From NCBI GenBank assembly GCA_036502085.1, contig DASXZD010000070.1, positions 1 to 64,000 on the forward strand: a stretch of 64,000 nt of DNA, given 5' to 3'. The translations under genes were made by a program, and so were the position numbers. The notes beneath the pieces are model-generated. The model searched no databases. It worked only from the letters and a program-made list of their open reading frames with translations, and had not been told where the DNA came from. This document shows positions 16,438 through 24,480 of the stretch, one piece after another. How positions within the stretch are numbered: the stretch's first letter is position 1; each line of letters starts with the position of its first letter. Origin of the DNA: PALSA-505 sp036502085 (lineage in GTDB: Bacteria > Actinomycetota > Actinomycetes > Streptosporangiales > Streptosporangiaceae).

Positions 16438-17454
16438 TCAGTACTGCTCGGTCTCGACGTAGCTGTCGTCGTCGTCCGCGCCGTAGCTGTCCGCCGCGCT
16501 GCCCGGGTCGAATCCGGGCGGAGAGTCCTTGAGGGCGAGCCCCATGTCGATCAGCTTCTGCTTGACCTCTTCGATCGACTTCGCGCCGAAGTTGCGGATG
16601 TCGAGCAGGTCCTGCTCGCTACGGGCGACAAGCTCGCCTACCGAGTGGATGCCCTCGCGCTTGAGGCAGTTATAGGAGCGGACCGTGAGGTTGAGCTCCT
16701 CGATCGGCAGCGCCAGGTCGGCGGCCAGTGCCGCGTCGGTCGGCGACGGGCCCATGTCGATGCCCTCGGCCTCGACGTTGAGCTCCCTGGCCAGGCCGAA
16801 CAGCTCGACAAGCGTCTTGCCGGCGCTGGCCACCGCGTCGCGGGGACGCAGGCACGGCTTGGTCTCGACGTCCAGGATCAGCCGGTCGAAGTCGGTCCGC
16901 TGCTCGACACGAGTCGCCTCGACCTTGTAGGTGACCCGCAGCACCGGCGAGTAGATCGAGTCGATCGGGATCCGGCCGATCTCCTGGCCCGGCTGCTTGT
17001 TCTGCGCGGCGGAGACGTAGCCGCGGCCGCGCTCGACCGTGAGCTCCATCTCCAGCTTGCCCTTGCCGTTCAGGGTGGCGATGCGGGTCTCGGGGTTATG
17101 CACTTCCACGCCGGCCGGCGGCGCGATGTCGGCCGCGGTGACCTCACCCGGGCCCTGCTTGCGCAGGTACATCACCACGGGCTCGTCCTGCTCCGAGGAG
17201 ACGACGAGCTCCTTGAGGTTGAGGATGATGTCGGTGACGTCTTCCTTGACACCAGGCACGGTCGAGAACTCGTGCAGCACGCCCTCGATCCTGATGCTGG
17301 TGACCGCGGCACCGGGGATGGACGACAGCAGGGTACGGCGGAGCGAGTTACCGATGGTGTAGCCGAAGCCAGGCTCCAGCGGCTCGATGACGAACCGGGA
17401 CCTGAACTCTCCGGCCTGCTCTTCGGTGAGAGTTGGACGCTGAGCGATAAGCAT
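16438..17454 (-). CDS. rpoA: RNA polymerase alpha subunit
   Basis: 338 residues. The N-terminal dimerisation domain (about 1-235) includes FVIEPLEPGFGYTIGNSLRR. The C-terminal DNA- and activator-binding domain has the helix-hairpin SYNCLKREGIHSVGELVARS and IRNFGAKSIEEVKQKL. An acidic tail (D-D-D-D-S-Y-V-E-T-E) ends the protein. It is preceded by a long inverted repeat in the rpsD-rpoA spacer and followed by rplQ. Confidence 0.97.
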   Translation of the reverse strand: MLIAQRPTLTEEQAGEFRSRFVIEPLEPGFGYTIGNSLRRTLLSSIPGAAVTSIRIEGVLHEFSTVPGVKEDVTDIILNLKELVVSSEQDEPVVMYLRKQGPGEVTAADIAPPAGVEVHNPETRIATLNGKGKLEMELTVERGRGYVSAAQNKQPGQEIGRIPIDSIYSPVLRVTYKVEATRVEQRTDFDRLILDVETKPCLRPRDAVASAGKTLVELFGLARELNVEAEGIDMGPSPTDAALAADLALPIEELNLTVRSYNCLKREGIHSVGELVARSEQDLLDIRNFGAKSIEEVKQKLIDMGLALKDSPPGFDPGSAADSYGADDDDSYVETEQY

Positions 17455-17540
17455 TGCTGTTCCCTTCCGCGACGCCCGCTATTTGACAGTCGCGATCTGC
17501 CTGGACGACGGTGCGCCGTCCACGCCCCGCACGTGTTACT

Positions 17541-17610
17541 GAACACTTTTTCATCCGGCCCCTCAAGGTCCTGGTACGCAGACGATCGGGGTGTGGATGA
17601 AAAAGTATTC
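17541..17610 (-). promoter_or_regulatory. Long inverted repeat between rpsD and rpoA
   Basis: The arms 17541-17556 and 17595-17610 are complementary at 15 of 16 positions (plus strand left arm GAACACTTTTTCATCC) around a 38-base loop. The loop can form a further short CCCC/GGGG stem. The right arm reaches the rpsD stop codon. In the transcript this would be a stable stem just after rpsD. The sequence contains T5/A5 tracts, unusual in this GC-rich region. It may be a partial terminator, a processing site or a translational control element. Confidence 0.55.
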
Positions 17611-18235
17611 ACTTGGAGTAGTACTCGACGATGAGCTGCTCCTGGACCTGGGTGTCGATCTGGGCCCTGACCGGAAGCGCGTGCACGAGAATGCGCATCT
17701 TGTCGGGGATGACCTCCATCCAGGCCGGCGACGGGCGCTCGCCCGCCTCGGCGCGTGCGACGACAAACGGCGTGAGCTCGAGCGACTTGGCCCGCACGTC
17801 GATGATGTCGTTCTCGCTCACCCGGTACGACGGGATGTCGACCTTCTTGCCGTTGACGATGATGTGGCCGTGCCTGACGACCTGGCGCGCCATGTCCCTG
17901 CTCTTGGCGAACCCGGCCCGGTAGACCACGTTGTCCAGGCGGCTCTCCAGGATCTGGAGCAGGTTCTCGCCGGTCTTGCCGCGCTGCCGGGTGGCCTCTT
18001 CGTAGTAGTTGTGGAACTGGTGCTCCAGCACGCCGTAGACGCGCTTGGCGCGCTGCTTCTCCCGGATCTGGAGCAGGTACTCGCTCTCCCGGGGCCGGTT
18101 GCGGCCATGCTCGCCCGGCGGGTAGGGCCGGATCTCAATCGCGCACTTCGGCGAGTCGCACTTGGCGCCCTTGAGGAAGAGCTTCATCTTCTCGCGCCGG
18201 CACAGCTTGCAGTCCGGACCTGTGTATCGAGCCAT
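17609..18235 (-). CDS. rpsD: Ribosomal protein S4 (uS4), zinc-binding type
   Basis: 208 residues; primary 16S-binding protein. The N-terminus has the zinc ligands C9, C12, C26 and C31 (PDCKLCRRE ... GAKCDSPKCAIE), the C+ form. The S4 RNA-binding domain includes RLDNVVYRAGFAKSRDMARQ and GHIIVNGKKVDIPSYRV. S4 represses the alpha operon in E. coli; no comparable pseudoknot was identified here. Confidence 0.96.
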   Translation of the reverse strand: MARYTGPDCKLCRREKMKLFLKGAKCDSPKCAIEIRPYPPGEHGRNRPRESEYLLQIREKQRAKRVYGVLEHQFHNYYEEATRQRGKTGENLLQILESRLDNVVYRAGFAKSRDMARQVVRHGHIIVNGKKVDIPSYRVSENDIIDVRAKSLELTPFVVARAEAGERPSPAWMEVIPDKMRILVHALPVRAQIDTQVQEQLIVEYYSK

Positions 18236-18249
18236 CTGCTGCCTTCTCC

Positions 18250-18654
18250 TCAGACCCTGCGCCGCTTCGGCGGACGACAGCCGTTATGCGGAACGGGGGT
18301 GACGTCCTGAATCGTGCCGACCTCCAGGCCCGTCGCCTGCAGCGAGCGGATGGCGGTCTCGCGGCCCGAGCCAGGGCCCTTCACGAAGACATCGACCTTG
18401 CGCATGCCATGCTCCATTGCCCGGCGCGCCGCGGCCTCGGCGGCCATCTGCGCGGCGAACGGCGTCGACTTGCGGGAGCCCTTGAACCCGACCTGACCGG
18501 AGGACGCCCACGAGATGACGTTGCCACCGGGATCGGTGATGGAGACGATCGTGTTGTTGAACGTGCTCCTGATGTGCGCGTGGCCGTGAGCGATATTCTT
18601 CCGCTCTTTGCGGCGCACCTTCTTGGTGCCGGTCTGGCGACTCTTCGGAGGCAT
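18250..18654 (-). CDS. rpsK: Ribosomal protein S11 (uS11)
   Basis: 134 residues, typical length. Contains KNIAHGHAHIRSTFNNTIVS (19-38), ITDPGGNVISWASSGQVGFKG and the C-terminal DVTPVPHNGCRPPKRRRV tail that contacts 16S rRNA at the platform. It sits 14 bases upstream of rpsD. Confidence 0.97.
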   Translation of the reverse strand: MPPKSRQTGTKKVRRKERKNIAHGHAHIRSTFNNTIVSITDPGGNVISWASSGQVGFKGSRKSTPFAAQMAAEAAARRAMEHGMRKVDVFVKGPGSGRETAIRSLQATGLEVGTIQDVTPVPHNGCRPPKRRRV

Positions 18655-18727
18655 CTGCTCCCTGCAGTTCCTGTGAGGTGGTCGTCCCGCATCCGGCTGT
18701 CGCCGGACCGGACAGCTTGCCTACTAC

Positions 18728-19108
18728 TTACTTCTTGCCGACCTTCTTCTTGCCGGCGACCGTGCGCTTCTTGCCCTTGCGGCTGCGCGCGTTGGTCTGG
18801 GTGCGCTGGCCGTGCACGGGGAGTCCGCGACGGTGCCTGATGCCCTGGTAGCAGCCGATCTCGATCTTGCGGCGGATGTCCGCCTGCACCTCGCGGCGCA
18901 GGTCGCCCTCTACCTTGTAGGTGGCTTCGATCCAGTCGCGGAGCCGGACCAGGTCGTCCTCGTTCAGTTCGTGCACCCGGCGGTCACCGCTGACACCAGT
19001 GGCGCTCAGCGTCTCCAGCGCGCGGGTGTGGCCGATGCCATAGATGTAGGTGAGCGCGACCTCCAGCCGCTTGTCGCGGGGGAGGTCAACGCCGACAAGG
19101 CGAGCCAT
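18728..19108 (-). CDS. rpsM: Ribosomal protein S13 (uS13)
   Basis: 126 residues. ARLVGVDLPRDKRLEVALTY at the start, the helix-hairpin IGHTRALETL, and a basic tail with RHRRGLPVHGQRTQTNARSR followed by K-G-K-K-R-T-V-A-G-K-K-K. Part of the head-subunit bridge. The spacer upstream toward rpmJ is unusually long and repeat-filled. Confidence 0.96.
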   Translation of the reverse strand: MARLVGVDLPRDKRLEVALTYIYGIGHTRALETLSATGVSGDRRVHELNEDDLVRLRDWIEATYKVEGDLRREVQADIRRKIEIGCYQGIRHRRGLPVHGQRTQTNARSRKGKKRTVAGKKKVGKK

Positions 19109-19133
19109 CTGTTGCCACGTTCTCCTTTACTTG

Positions 19134-19207
19134 CTATCGCGGAAACACACCCTACGCGGGCTTACTAGCGCGGAAAGACACCCTACGCGCGGCGCGGCTC
19201 CGCCGCG
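19134..19207. repeat. Two copies of an intergenic repeat (rpsM-rpmJ spacer)
   Basis: Two direct copies, 19134-19159 and 19165-19207, share the core CGCGGAAA-x-ACACCCTACGCG. The second copy adds the palindrome GCGCGGCTCCGCCGCG, a perfect GC hairpin. Four more copies lie in the map-adk spacer (21605-21776). Nothing similar was noticed elsewhere in the window. Confidence 0.8.
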
Positions 19208-19212
19208 TGAGG

Positions 19213-19292
19213 GGCCTTGGCCCTGACCCGCCGTGCGAGGGCCTTGGGCTTGATCCACCGCGCAAAGGCTTGGTCCTGATCCGCTGCGCAGA
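19213..19292. repeat. 27-bp degenerate tandem repeat (rpsM-rpmJ spacer)
   Basis: Three imperfect 27-bp units beginning GGCCTTGG(C/G) and ending near CGCGCA or GTGCGAG, at about 19213-19239, 19240-19266 and 19267-19292. They lie directly beside the intergenic repeat above and fill the rest of the spacer up to the rpmJ stop. Confidence 0.65.
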
Positions 19293-19306
19293 GACCCTCG
19301 GCCCGC

Positions 19307-19420
19307 TCAGCCCTGGCGCTGCTTGTGCCGAGGGTCGTCGCAGATGACCATGACCCTGCCATGCCTGCGAATGACCCGGCACTTGTTGCAGATCTTCTTG
19401 ACGCTTGGCTTGACCTTCAT
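19307..19420 (-). CDS. rpmJ: Ribosomal protein L36 (bL36), zinc-ribbon type
   Basis: A 37-residue basic protein: M-K-V-K-P-S-V-K-K-I at the start, then CNKCRVIRRHGRVMVICDD and ending RHKQRQG. Zinc ligands are C11, C14, C27 and H32. The ATG is at 19418-19420 and the TGA at 19307-19309. Stabilises the 50S core. It lies between infA and rpsM, the usual actinobacterial order. Confidence 0.96.
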   Translation of the reverse strand: MKVKPSVKKICNKCRVIRRHGRVMVICDDPRHKQRQG

Positions 19421-19470
19421 GGCTGTCTCTCTTGTATCAGGCGGTGCTGGCTTGCATCAGGCGGTGCTGG

Positions 19471-19692
19471 TTACTTGTATCGGTAGACGATGCGGCCGCG
19501 GCTCAGATCGTACGGACTCAGCTCCACGACGACCCGGTCATCGGGAAGGATCCGGATGTAGTGCATCCGCATCTTCCCGCTGATGTGGGCCAGGACCTTG
19601 TGCCCGTTGTCCAGCTCCACACGGAAAAAGGCGTTCGGCAGCGACTCCACTACCGTGCCCTCAATCTCTATGGCGCCGTCTTTCTTGGGCAT
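19471..19692 (-). CDS. infA: Translation initiation factor IF-1
   Basis: 73 residues, a single S1/OB fold: EIEGTVVESLPNAFFRVELD (9-28), HKVLAHISGKMRMHYIRILP and VVVELSPYDLSRGRIVYRYK at the C-terminus. GGAGG lies six bases upstream of the ATG at 19690-19692. It blocks the A site during initiation. It starts a transcription unit with rpmJ, rpsM, rpsK, rpsD, rpoA and rplQ; a possible promoter is at 19986-20015. Confidence 0.97.
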   Translation of the reverse strand: MPKKDGAIEIEGTVVESLPNAFFRVELDNGHKVLAHISGKMRMHYIRILPDDRVVVELSPYDLSRGRIVYRYK

Positions 19693-19777
19693 ATCCTCCG
19701 GCTTTGCTATCGGCCTGGCCGCACGGGCTGGTGGCCCGGACGGTCAGGTAGTGCGGTTCCTGGCTGGCGTGCTCGGT

Positions 19778-19825
19778 GCTGGCTTACCTGGGCTGGCTTA
19801 CCTTGGGGCTGGCTTACCTGGGCTG
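19778..19825. repeat. Tandem repeat GCTGGCTTACCTG x3
   Basis: Three copies of a 13-14-bp motif with one- or two-base spacers, plus a partial fourth, in the infA leader region. The transcript strand reads CAGGTAAGCCAGC. It may be only slippage product. Confidence 0.7.
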
Positions 19826-19985
19826 ACCCGCTTGGGCCGGCCTGCTTCGCTAGTGATCACTGGCTTCGCAGGACCGCGTCCCTGTCCCCGCCCGCGCTCA
19901 GCGGCCGCTAGTGCTCCGCGTCTCCTGCTCTGCGTCCGTGCAACCGGAAGGCAGCGCAAAGACGACAGCACACGGCCGAATGGCA

Positions 19986-20015
19986 AGTGTACGCTACGCA
20001 CACCGATAGTGCGAA
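19986..20015 (-). promoter_or_regulatory. Possible infA promoter
   Basis: Minus strand TTCGCA (20010-20015), an 18-base spacer and TACACT (19986-19991). The -10 is good and the -35 matches TTGACA at four of six bases. It lies just after the DUF1707 stop. The leader to infA would be about 290 bases. Confidence 0.35.
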
Positions 20016-20028
20016 CCAACGTCACCGC

Positions 20029-20637
20029 TCAGGAATTCCCCGGCCCGCCGCCGTCGCGGTGCTGCCGGTGCTGGTCGTGCCGCTCGGAATGACGCTGCTC
20101 ATGGCGGTCCCTGCGGCTGGCTTCCCGGTCCGCCCTGAGCTCGGCTGGCCCGCCGGCCACCGGGCCTGGCACCTGGCGGTGCGGTCCGGACGGTGAGCTG
20201 CCGAACAGCCACCGGCCGAGCAGCAGCGCGCCCCAGGGGCCGCTTATCCACAGGAACCACAGGCTGTGCAGGTTGCCGCCGCCGCCGATCGCGGTGATCA
20301 GCCAGATGACGAACAGGAGCAGGCTGACCGAGGCCCAAGACCCCCAGGCCGCCCGCCAGTGCGGCGACAGCCTGCCGTGCTGCGGTGCGGCCGGGGCCAC
20401 GGGGCGATCGAACCTAGCACGGCGCATAGACGCCTCGGGCAGCTGGTAAAGGTCGATTCCCGGCAGGTCGGCCAGCAGCCGGTCGAGGTCACCGAGCGTC
20501 TTGGCCTCGAAGGTCGCGTCCAGCCGCTCCTGGAATTCCTCGGCGGTCAGACGGCCGGCGGCATGGTGCTCACGCAGCAGCGACGCCGCACGGTCCCGGT
20601 CGGCGTCGGAGGCGCGCATCTGCGGGTCGTCGGGCAT
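20029..20637 (-). CDS. DUF1707 domain membrane protein
   Basis: 202 residues. Residues 5-60 match DUF1707: MRASDADRDRAASLLREHHA then GRLTAEEFQERLDATFEAKT and DLDRLLADLP. Two TM helices follow (about 108-128 and 138-158), then a Pro/Arg/His-rich tail. DUF1707 domains are short actinobacterial helical modules often at the N-terminus of membrane proteins; function is unknown. It starts six bases after the map stop, so it may be co-transcribed. It interrupts the usual map-infA neighbourhood. Confidence 0.85.
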   Translation of the reverse strand: MPDDPQMRASDADRDRAASLLREHHAAGRLTAEEFQERLDATFEAKTLGDLDRLLADLPGIDLYQLPEASMRRARFDRPVAPAAPQHGRLSPHWRAAWGSWASVSLLLFVIWLITAIGGGGNLHSLWFLWISGPWGALLLGRWLFGSSPSGPHRQVPGPVAGGPAELRADREASRRDRHEQRHSERHDQHRQHRDGGGPGNS

Positions 20638-20643
20638 CAGCCA

Positions 20644-21579
20644 TCACCTCCGGTTGTCCGGGCTGCCGCGCCGCCCGCCGGTTCCCCCGGCCGCCGCTGA
20701 GCCGTCTACGACGGCCCTGGAGCCGTTCGAGGGTGCCCTAGCCCCGGCCGGCTCGGCGAGCGCGGCAAAGCCGGCCTCGCCACCGTCCTCGGCGGTCAGC
20801 ACCCAGGGGCCGTCCGTGGTGATCGCCACGGTGTGCTCGAAGTGCGCGGCAGGCGTCCCGTCGGCGCTGACCACTGTCCACCCGTCGTCGAGCAGCCTGG
20901 TGTGCCGCGCGCCGAGCGCCAGCATTGGCTCGATGGCCAGCGCCATCCCGCTGGCGAGCAGCGGCCCGCGGCCTGGGCGGCCGTAGTTTGGCACCGGCGG
21001 ATCCATGTGCATCTCGCTGCCGATCCCGTGCCCGACGTACTCCTCGATGATGCCGTAGCTCCCGGCGGCGCGCGCGCTCTGCTCGACGGCGTGCGAGATG
21101 TCGGTGAGCCTGCGGCCGGCCCGGGCCTGGGCCAGGCCGTGCCAGAGCGCCTGCTCGCAGGCACCGAGCAGGCGGCTCAGCTCGTCGCTGATCTGGCCGA
21201 CGCCGACGGTGAGCGCGGCGTCGGCGTGCCAGCCGCGGACTATCGCCCCGCAGTCGATGGAGATGATGTCACCCGGTTCGAGCCGCCGCGCCTCGCTCGG
21301 GATGCCGTGCACGATCTCCTCGTTCACCGACGTGCAGATCGTAGCCGGGTAGCCGTGATAGCCCTTGAACGAGGCGGTGGCGCCCGCCGCGGTGATCCGC
21401 TGCTCGGCGATCGCGTCGAGATCCGCGGTGCTCACCCCGGGGTTCGCGGCCGCGGCAAGCGCGGCCAGGGTGCGCCCGACGATCAGGCCGGCCTCCCGCA
21501 TGGCGTCGAGCTGCGCCCTCGTCTTCACCTGGACCGCAGGCTCTCGCCTTATCCGCATCTGCCTCTCCGGCTCATCCAC
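20644..21579 (-). CDS. map: Methionine aminopeptidase, type I
   Basis: Removes initiator Met. All five metal ligands are visible: Asp in SIDCGAIVRG and in WHADAALTVG, His in GHGIGSEMH, Glu in AIEPMLALG and Glu in HFEHTVAITT. The core is about 265 residues. A Gly/Ala/Arg tail of about 35 residues (ending S-P-D-N-R-R) is extra. The N-terminus has a short MDEPERQMRIRREP segment before the KTRAQLDAMREAG helix. Downstream of adk but separated from it by a repeat-filled spacer. Confidence 0.96.
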   Translation of the reverse strand: MDEPERQMRIRREPAVQVKTRAQLDAMREAGLIVGRTLAALAAAANPGVSTADLDAIAEQRITAAGATASFKGYHGYPATICTSVNEEIVHGIPSEARRLEPGDIISIDCGAIVRGWHADAALTVGVGQISDELSRLLGACEQALWHGLAQARAGRRLTDISHAVEQSARAAGSYGIIEEYVGHGIGSEMHMDPPVPNYGRPGRGPLLASGMALAIEPMLALGARHTRLLDDGWTVVSADGTPAAHFEHTVAITTDGPWVLTAEDGGEAGFAALAEPAGARAPSNGSRAVVDGSAAAGGTGGRRGSPDNRR

Positions 21580-21604
21580 GTCGGCTCAACTACACAGTAG
21601 CCTG

Positions 21605-21776
21605 CTACCGCGGAGAGACACCCTACGCGCGGGCGCGGCTCCGCCGCGCAGGAGCCTGCTGGCGCGGAGAGATACCCTACGCGTAGCCTGCTAGCGCGGA
21701 AAGACGCCCTACGCGCGGCGCGGCTCCGCCGCGCGAGGGCCCTGGCCCTCTGGCGCGAAGAGACATCCTACGCGCG
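21605..21776. repeat. Four copies of the intergenic repeat (map-adk spacer)
   Basis: Direct copies at 21605-21650, 21659-21683, 21691-21735 and 21750-21776 share CTRGCGCGGARAGA then YACCCTACGCG. Copies 1 and 3 carry the hairpin GCGCGGCTCCGCCGCGC (7-bp stem, TCC loop); copies 2 and 4 do not, so the array looks like a duplicated dimer of about 86-90 bp. The same element is at 19134-19207. It occupies nearly the whole 212-base spacer. Confidence 0.85.
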
Positions 21777-21791
21777 TGCGCAAGACCTTAG

Positions 21792-22442
21792 TTAATAAAA
21801 CCTGCGCAGGGTGCTCAGCGCGCGGTCGGTGATCTCTTCGACCGGGCCGGTGGCGTCGAGGCCGAGCAGGATGCCCTGGTCGGCGTAGTAGGAGACCAGC
21901 GGGGCGGTCTGGTCCTGGTACACCTCGAGCCGGTTCCTGATCGTCTCCTCGCGGTCGTCGTCCCGCTGGAAGAGCTCGCCGCCGCAGTCGTCGCAGACGC
22001 CCTTGCGGGCCGGCGGGTCGAACAGCACGTGCCAGACATGACCGCACTTGTGGCAGGTACGCCGCCCGGACAGCCGCCGCACCACCTCGTCGTCGTCCAC
22101 CACGAGCTCGAGGATGACATCCAGCTTGGTCTCCCACTCGGACAGCATCTTCTCGAGCGTCTCGGCCTGCGGCGTGTTGCGCGGGAAGCCGTCGAGCAGG
22201 AAGCCCGCCTGCGCGTCGTCCTCGCACAGGCGGTCCCTGACCATCGCGATCGTGACCTCGTCCGGCACGAGGTCACCGCGTTCCATGAAGGCCCTCGCGG
22301 TGCGGCCGAGCGTCGTCCCGCGCGTCACGTTGAAGCGGAAGATGTCACCTGTGGATATCTTCGGGATCGCCAGGTGCGACGCTATGAACTGGGCCTGCGT
22401 CCCCTTGCCCGCACCGGGAGGCCCGACGAGGACGATGCGCAC
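21792..22442 (-). CDS. adk: Adenylate kinase
   Basis: 216 residues. P-loop GPPGAGKGTQ (7-16), AMP-site DGFPRNTPQA, and a zinc-type lid with four Cys (CHKCGHVWHV ... GVCDDCGGELF). It starts with GTG at 22440-22442, sharing one base with the secY stop (TAGTG), so translation is coupled to secY. Confidence 0.97.
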   Translation of the reverse strand: MRIVLVGPPGAGKGTQAQFIASHLAIPKISTGDIFRFNVTRGTTLGRTARAFMERGDLVPDEVTIAMVRDRLCEDDAQAGFLLDGFPRNTPQAETLEKMLSEWETKLDVILELVVDDDEVVRRLSGRRTCHKCGHVWHVLFDPPARKGVCDDCGGELFQRDDDREETIRNRLEVYQDQTAPLVSYYADQGILLGLDATGPVEEITDRALSTLRRFY

Positions 22443-23773
22443 TATCGCAGGAAGCCCTCGTAGTTACGCTGCTGCAGCTGGCTCTCGATCTGCTTCACCG
22501 TGTCCAGACCGACTCCCACGGCGATGAGGATCGGCGTACCGCCGAACGGGATCGTGTTGCCCACACCCACGAAGGTGAAGGCGACCAGCGGGACGAGGGC
22601 CACCAGGCCTAGGTACAGCGAGCCGGGGGCCGTGATCCTGGACAGCACGTACTCGAGGTACTCGGCGGTGGGACGGCCGGGTCTGATGCCGGGGATGAAC
22701 CCGCCGTACTTCTTCATGTTGTCCGCGACCTTGACCGGGTTGAACGTGATCGCCACGTAGAAGTAGGTGAAGAACACGATCAGCACGAAGAAGGCAAGGA
22801 TGTAGTAGGTCGCCTGCTGCGAGGAGGTCTGCGGCGCGGTCAGGTACTTCTGGACCCAGGTGACCCAGGCTTGCGGGTGGTTGGTGTTGCCGAACAGCGA
22901 CGAGGCGAGTTGCGGGATGTACAGCAGCGACGACGCGAAGATGACCGGGATGACGCCGGCCTGGTTCACCTTCATCGGGATGTAGGTGGACGTGCCGCCG
23001 TACATGCGCCGGCCCACCATTCGTTTGGCGTACTGCACCGGGATTCTTCGCTGCGCCTGTTCCATGAACACGATGAAGCCGATGATGGTGACTCCGACCG
23101 CGATCACCACGCCGAGCGCGAATCCGCCCTTGGCCTGGTAGATGCTGCTCAGCTCGGTCGGGAAAACGGCGATCACCTGAGTGAAGATCATCAGGGACAT
23201 TCCGTTGCCGACGCCACGGTCGGTGATCAGCTCGCCCAGCCACATGATCACCGCGGTGCCGGCCGTCATGATGATGACCATCGTCACGACGGTGAACACC
23301 GACGAGCTGCGGAGCAGGTCCTTGTTGCAGCTCGGGAACAGCCGGCCGGACCTGGCCAGCGCGACGATGCCGGTGGACTGCAGGATGGCCAGCCCGACCG
23401 TCAGGTACCTGGTGTACTGCGTGATCTTCGCGGTGCCGGCCTGGCCCTCGTCCTGCAGCGTCTCAAGCCGCGGGATGACCACGGCGAGCAGCTGCATGAT
23501 GATGCTCGCCGTGATGTACGGCATGATGCCGAGCGCAAACACGGTCAGCTTCAGCAGCGCGCCGCCGCTGAACAGATTGACGAGCTGGTAGACGTTGGCG
23601 CCGGTTTGGCCGGACGTCGTGGCCGCGTTTACGCAGGAGTTGACGGCCTTTACCGAAATACCGGGCGTGGGCAACGTAGAGCCGAGCCGGAAGACGGCGA
23701 TGATGAAGATCGTGAAAAGCAGTTTCCTCCGCAGGTCGGGCGTCCGGAACGCCCGGAGGAACCCGGTCAGCAT
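22442..23773 (-). CDS. secY: Protein translocase subunit SecY
   Basis: 443 residues, ten predicted TM helices, starting MLTGFLRAFRTPDLRRKLLF. Landmarks are the plug-side KLTVFALGIMPYITASIIMQ segment, the cytoplasmic loop QAQRRIPVQYAKRMVGRRMY and the C-terminal loop GIRPGRPTAEYLEYVLSRIT. Forms the SecYEG channel; secE is at 50518-50769 in the same supercluster. One-base overlap with adk. Confidence 0.97.
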   Translation of the reverse strand: MLTGFLRAFRTPDLRRKLLFTIFIIAVFRLGSTLPTPGISVKAVNSCVNAATTSGQTGANVYQLVNLFSGGALLKLTVFALGIMPYITASIIMQLLAVVIPRLETLQDEGQAGTAKITQYTRYLTVGLAILQSTGIVALARSGRLFPSCNKDLLRSSSVFTVVTMVIIMTAGTAVIMWLGELITDRGVGNGMSLMIFTQVIAVFPTELSSIYQAKGGFALGVVIAVGVTIIGFIVFMEQAQRRIPVQYAKRMVGRRMYGGTSTYIPMKVNQAGVIPVIFASSLLYIPQLASSLFGNTNHPQAWVTWVQKYLTAPQTSSQQATYYILAFFVLIVFFTYFYVAITFNPVKVADNMKKYGGFIPGIRPGRPTAEYLEYVLSRITAPGSLYLGLVALVPLVAFTFVGVGNTIPFGGTPILIAVGVGLDTVKQIESQLQQRNYEGFLR

Positions 23774-23909
23774 GCGCAGTCCTCGGTTCGAAGGGTCTCG
23801 GTGTGTCGGCGGCCAGCCCGCCAGCTACGGGTCCGCCGCAGTCTAACCCGCTCGGCGCACTCTAACAGCCGCCGGTAAACCATCGGTAGCCCCCATGGCC
23901 CCCTCACGC

Positions 23910-24479
23910 TCATAGCTGCGTGGCGGAGCCCCCGGCGGCCTCAATCTTCTGCCTGGCCGCGGCGGAGAACGCGTGAGCGCTCACCCGCAGCGAGCCGGTT
24001 ACCTCGCCGTTGCCGAGTACCTTCACCAGCTGACCGGAGCGCACGGCGCCCTTGGCCACGAGATCCTCGGGGGTCACGTCGCCGCCGTCGGGGTACAGCT
24101 CGCCCAGCCTGCCGGTGTTGACCACCTGGTAGGTGGTCTTGAACAGCGCGTTGGAAAAGCCCCTCAGCTGCGGGATCCGGCGGTGCAGAGGCATCTGGCC
24201 GCCCTCGAACCTGGCCGGGACCTGACCGCGGGCTTTGGTGCCCTTGGTGCCGCGGCCGGCCGTCTTGCCCTTCGAGGCCTCGCCGCGGCCCACCCGCGTC
24301 TTGCTGGTGCGCGCTCCGGGGGCCGGCCTGAGGTGGTGCAGCTTCAGCCCGGCCCTGGACGGCCCGGCTGAGCGCTCGGCGCCAGCCGTGCCAGTACCAG
24401 CCGTACCAGTACCGGCCGGGCCAGTACCGGCCGGGCCAGTACCGGCCGGGCTAGCGCCAGCCTTGTCGGTGTCTGCCAT
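23910..24479 (-). CDS. rplO: Ribosomal protein L15 (uL15)
   Basis: 50S assembly protein. The core begins LKLHHLRPAPGARTSKTRVG, with GRGTKGTKARGQVPARFEGG following. It is preceded by an unusual Ala/Gly/Thr/Pro N-terminus of about 45 residues, encoded largely by 15-bp repeats at 24391-24450. The ATG at 24477-24479 follows the rpmD stop by one base and has GGAGG nine bases upstream. An in-frame TTG at 24486-24488 is less likely. 189 residues. Confidence 0.93.
   Translation of the reverse strand: MADTDKAGASPAGTGPAGTGPAGTGTAGTGTAGAERSAGPSRAGLKLHHLRPAPGARTSKTRVGRGEASKGKTAGRGTKGTKARGQVPARFEGGQMPLHRRIPQLRGFSNALFKTTYQVVNTGRLGELYPDGGDVTPEDLVAKGAVRSGQLVKVLGNGEVTGSLRVSAHAFSAAARQKIEAAGGSATQL
24391..24450 (-). 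repeat. 15-bp tandem repeat in the rplO 5' end
   Basis: Four 15-bp units; the last three are perfect copies of CCAGTACCGGCCGGG (plus strand). They encode P-A-G-T-G repeats in the L15 N-terminal extension. Confidence 0.9.
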
Positions 24480-24480
24480 G

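Larger units (their letters stand above)
19693..20028. other. infA upstream region
   Basis: 336 bases without a gene. It contains a triplicated GCTGGCTTACCTG motif (19778-19825) and a possible infA promoter at its far end. No small open frame with a ribosome binding site was seen. Confidence 0.5.

Noticed and set aside
23774..23909. Separate secY promoter
   Set aside because: Two TAGA(G/C)T hexamers are present, but neither has an acceptable -35 at 16-18 bases.
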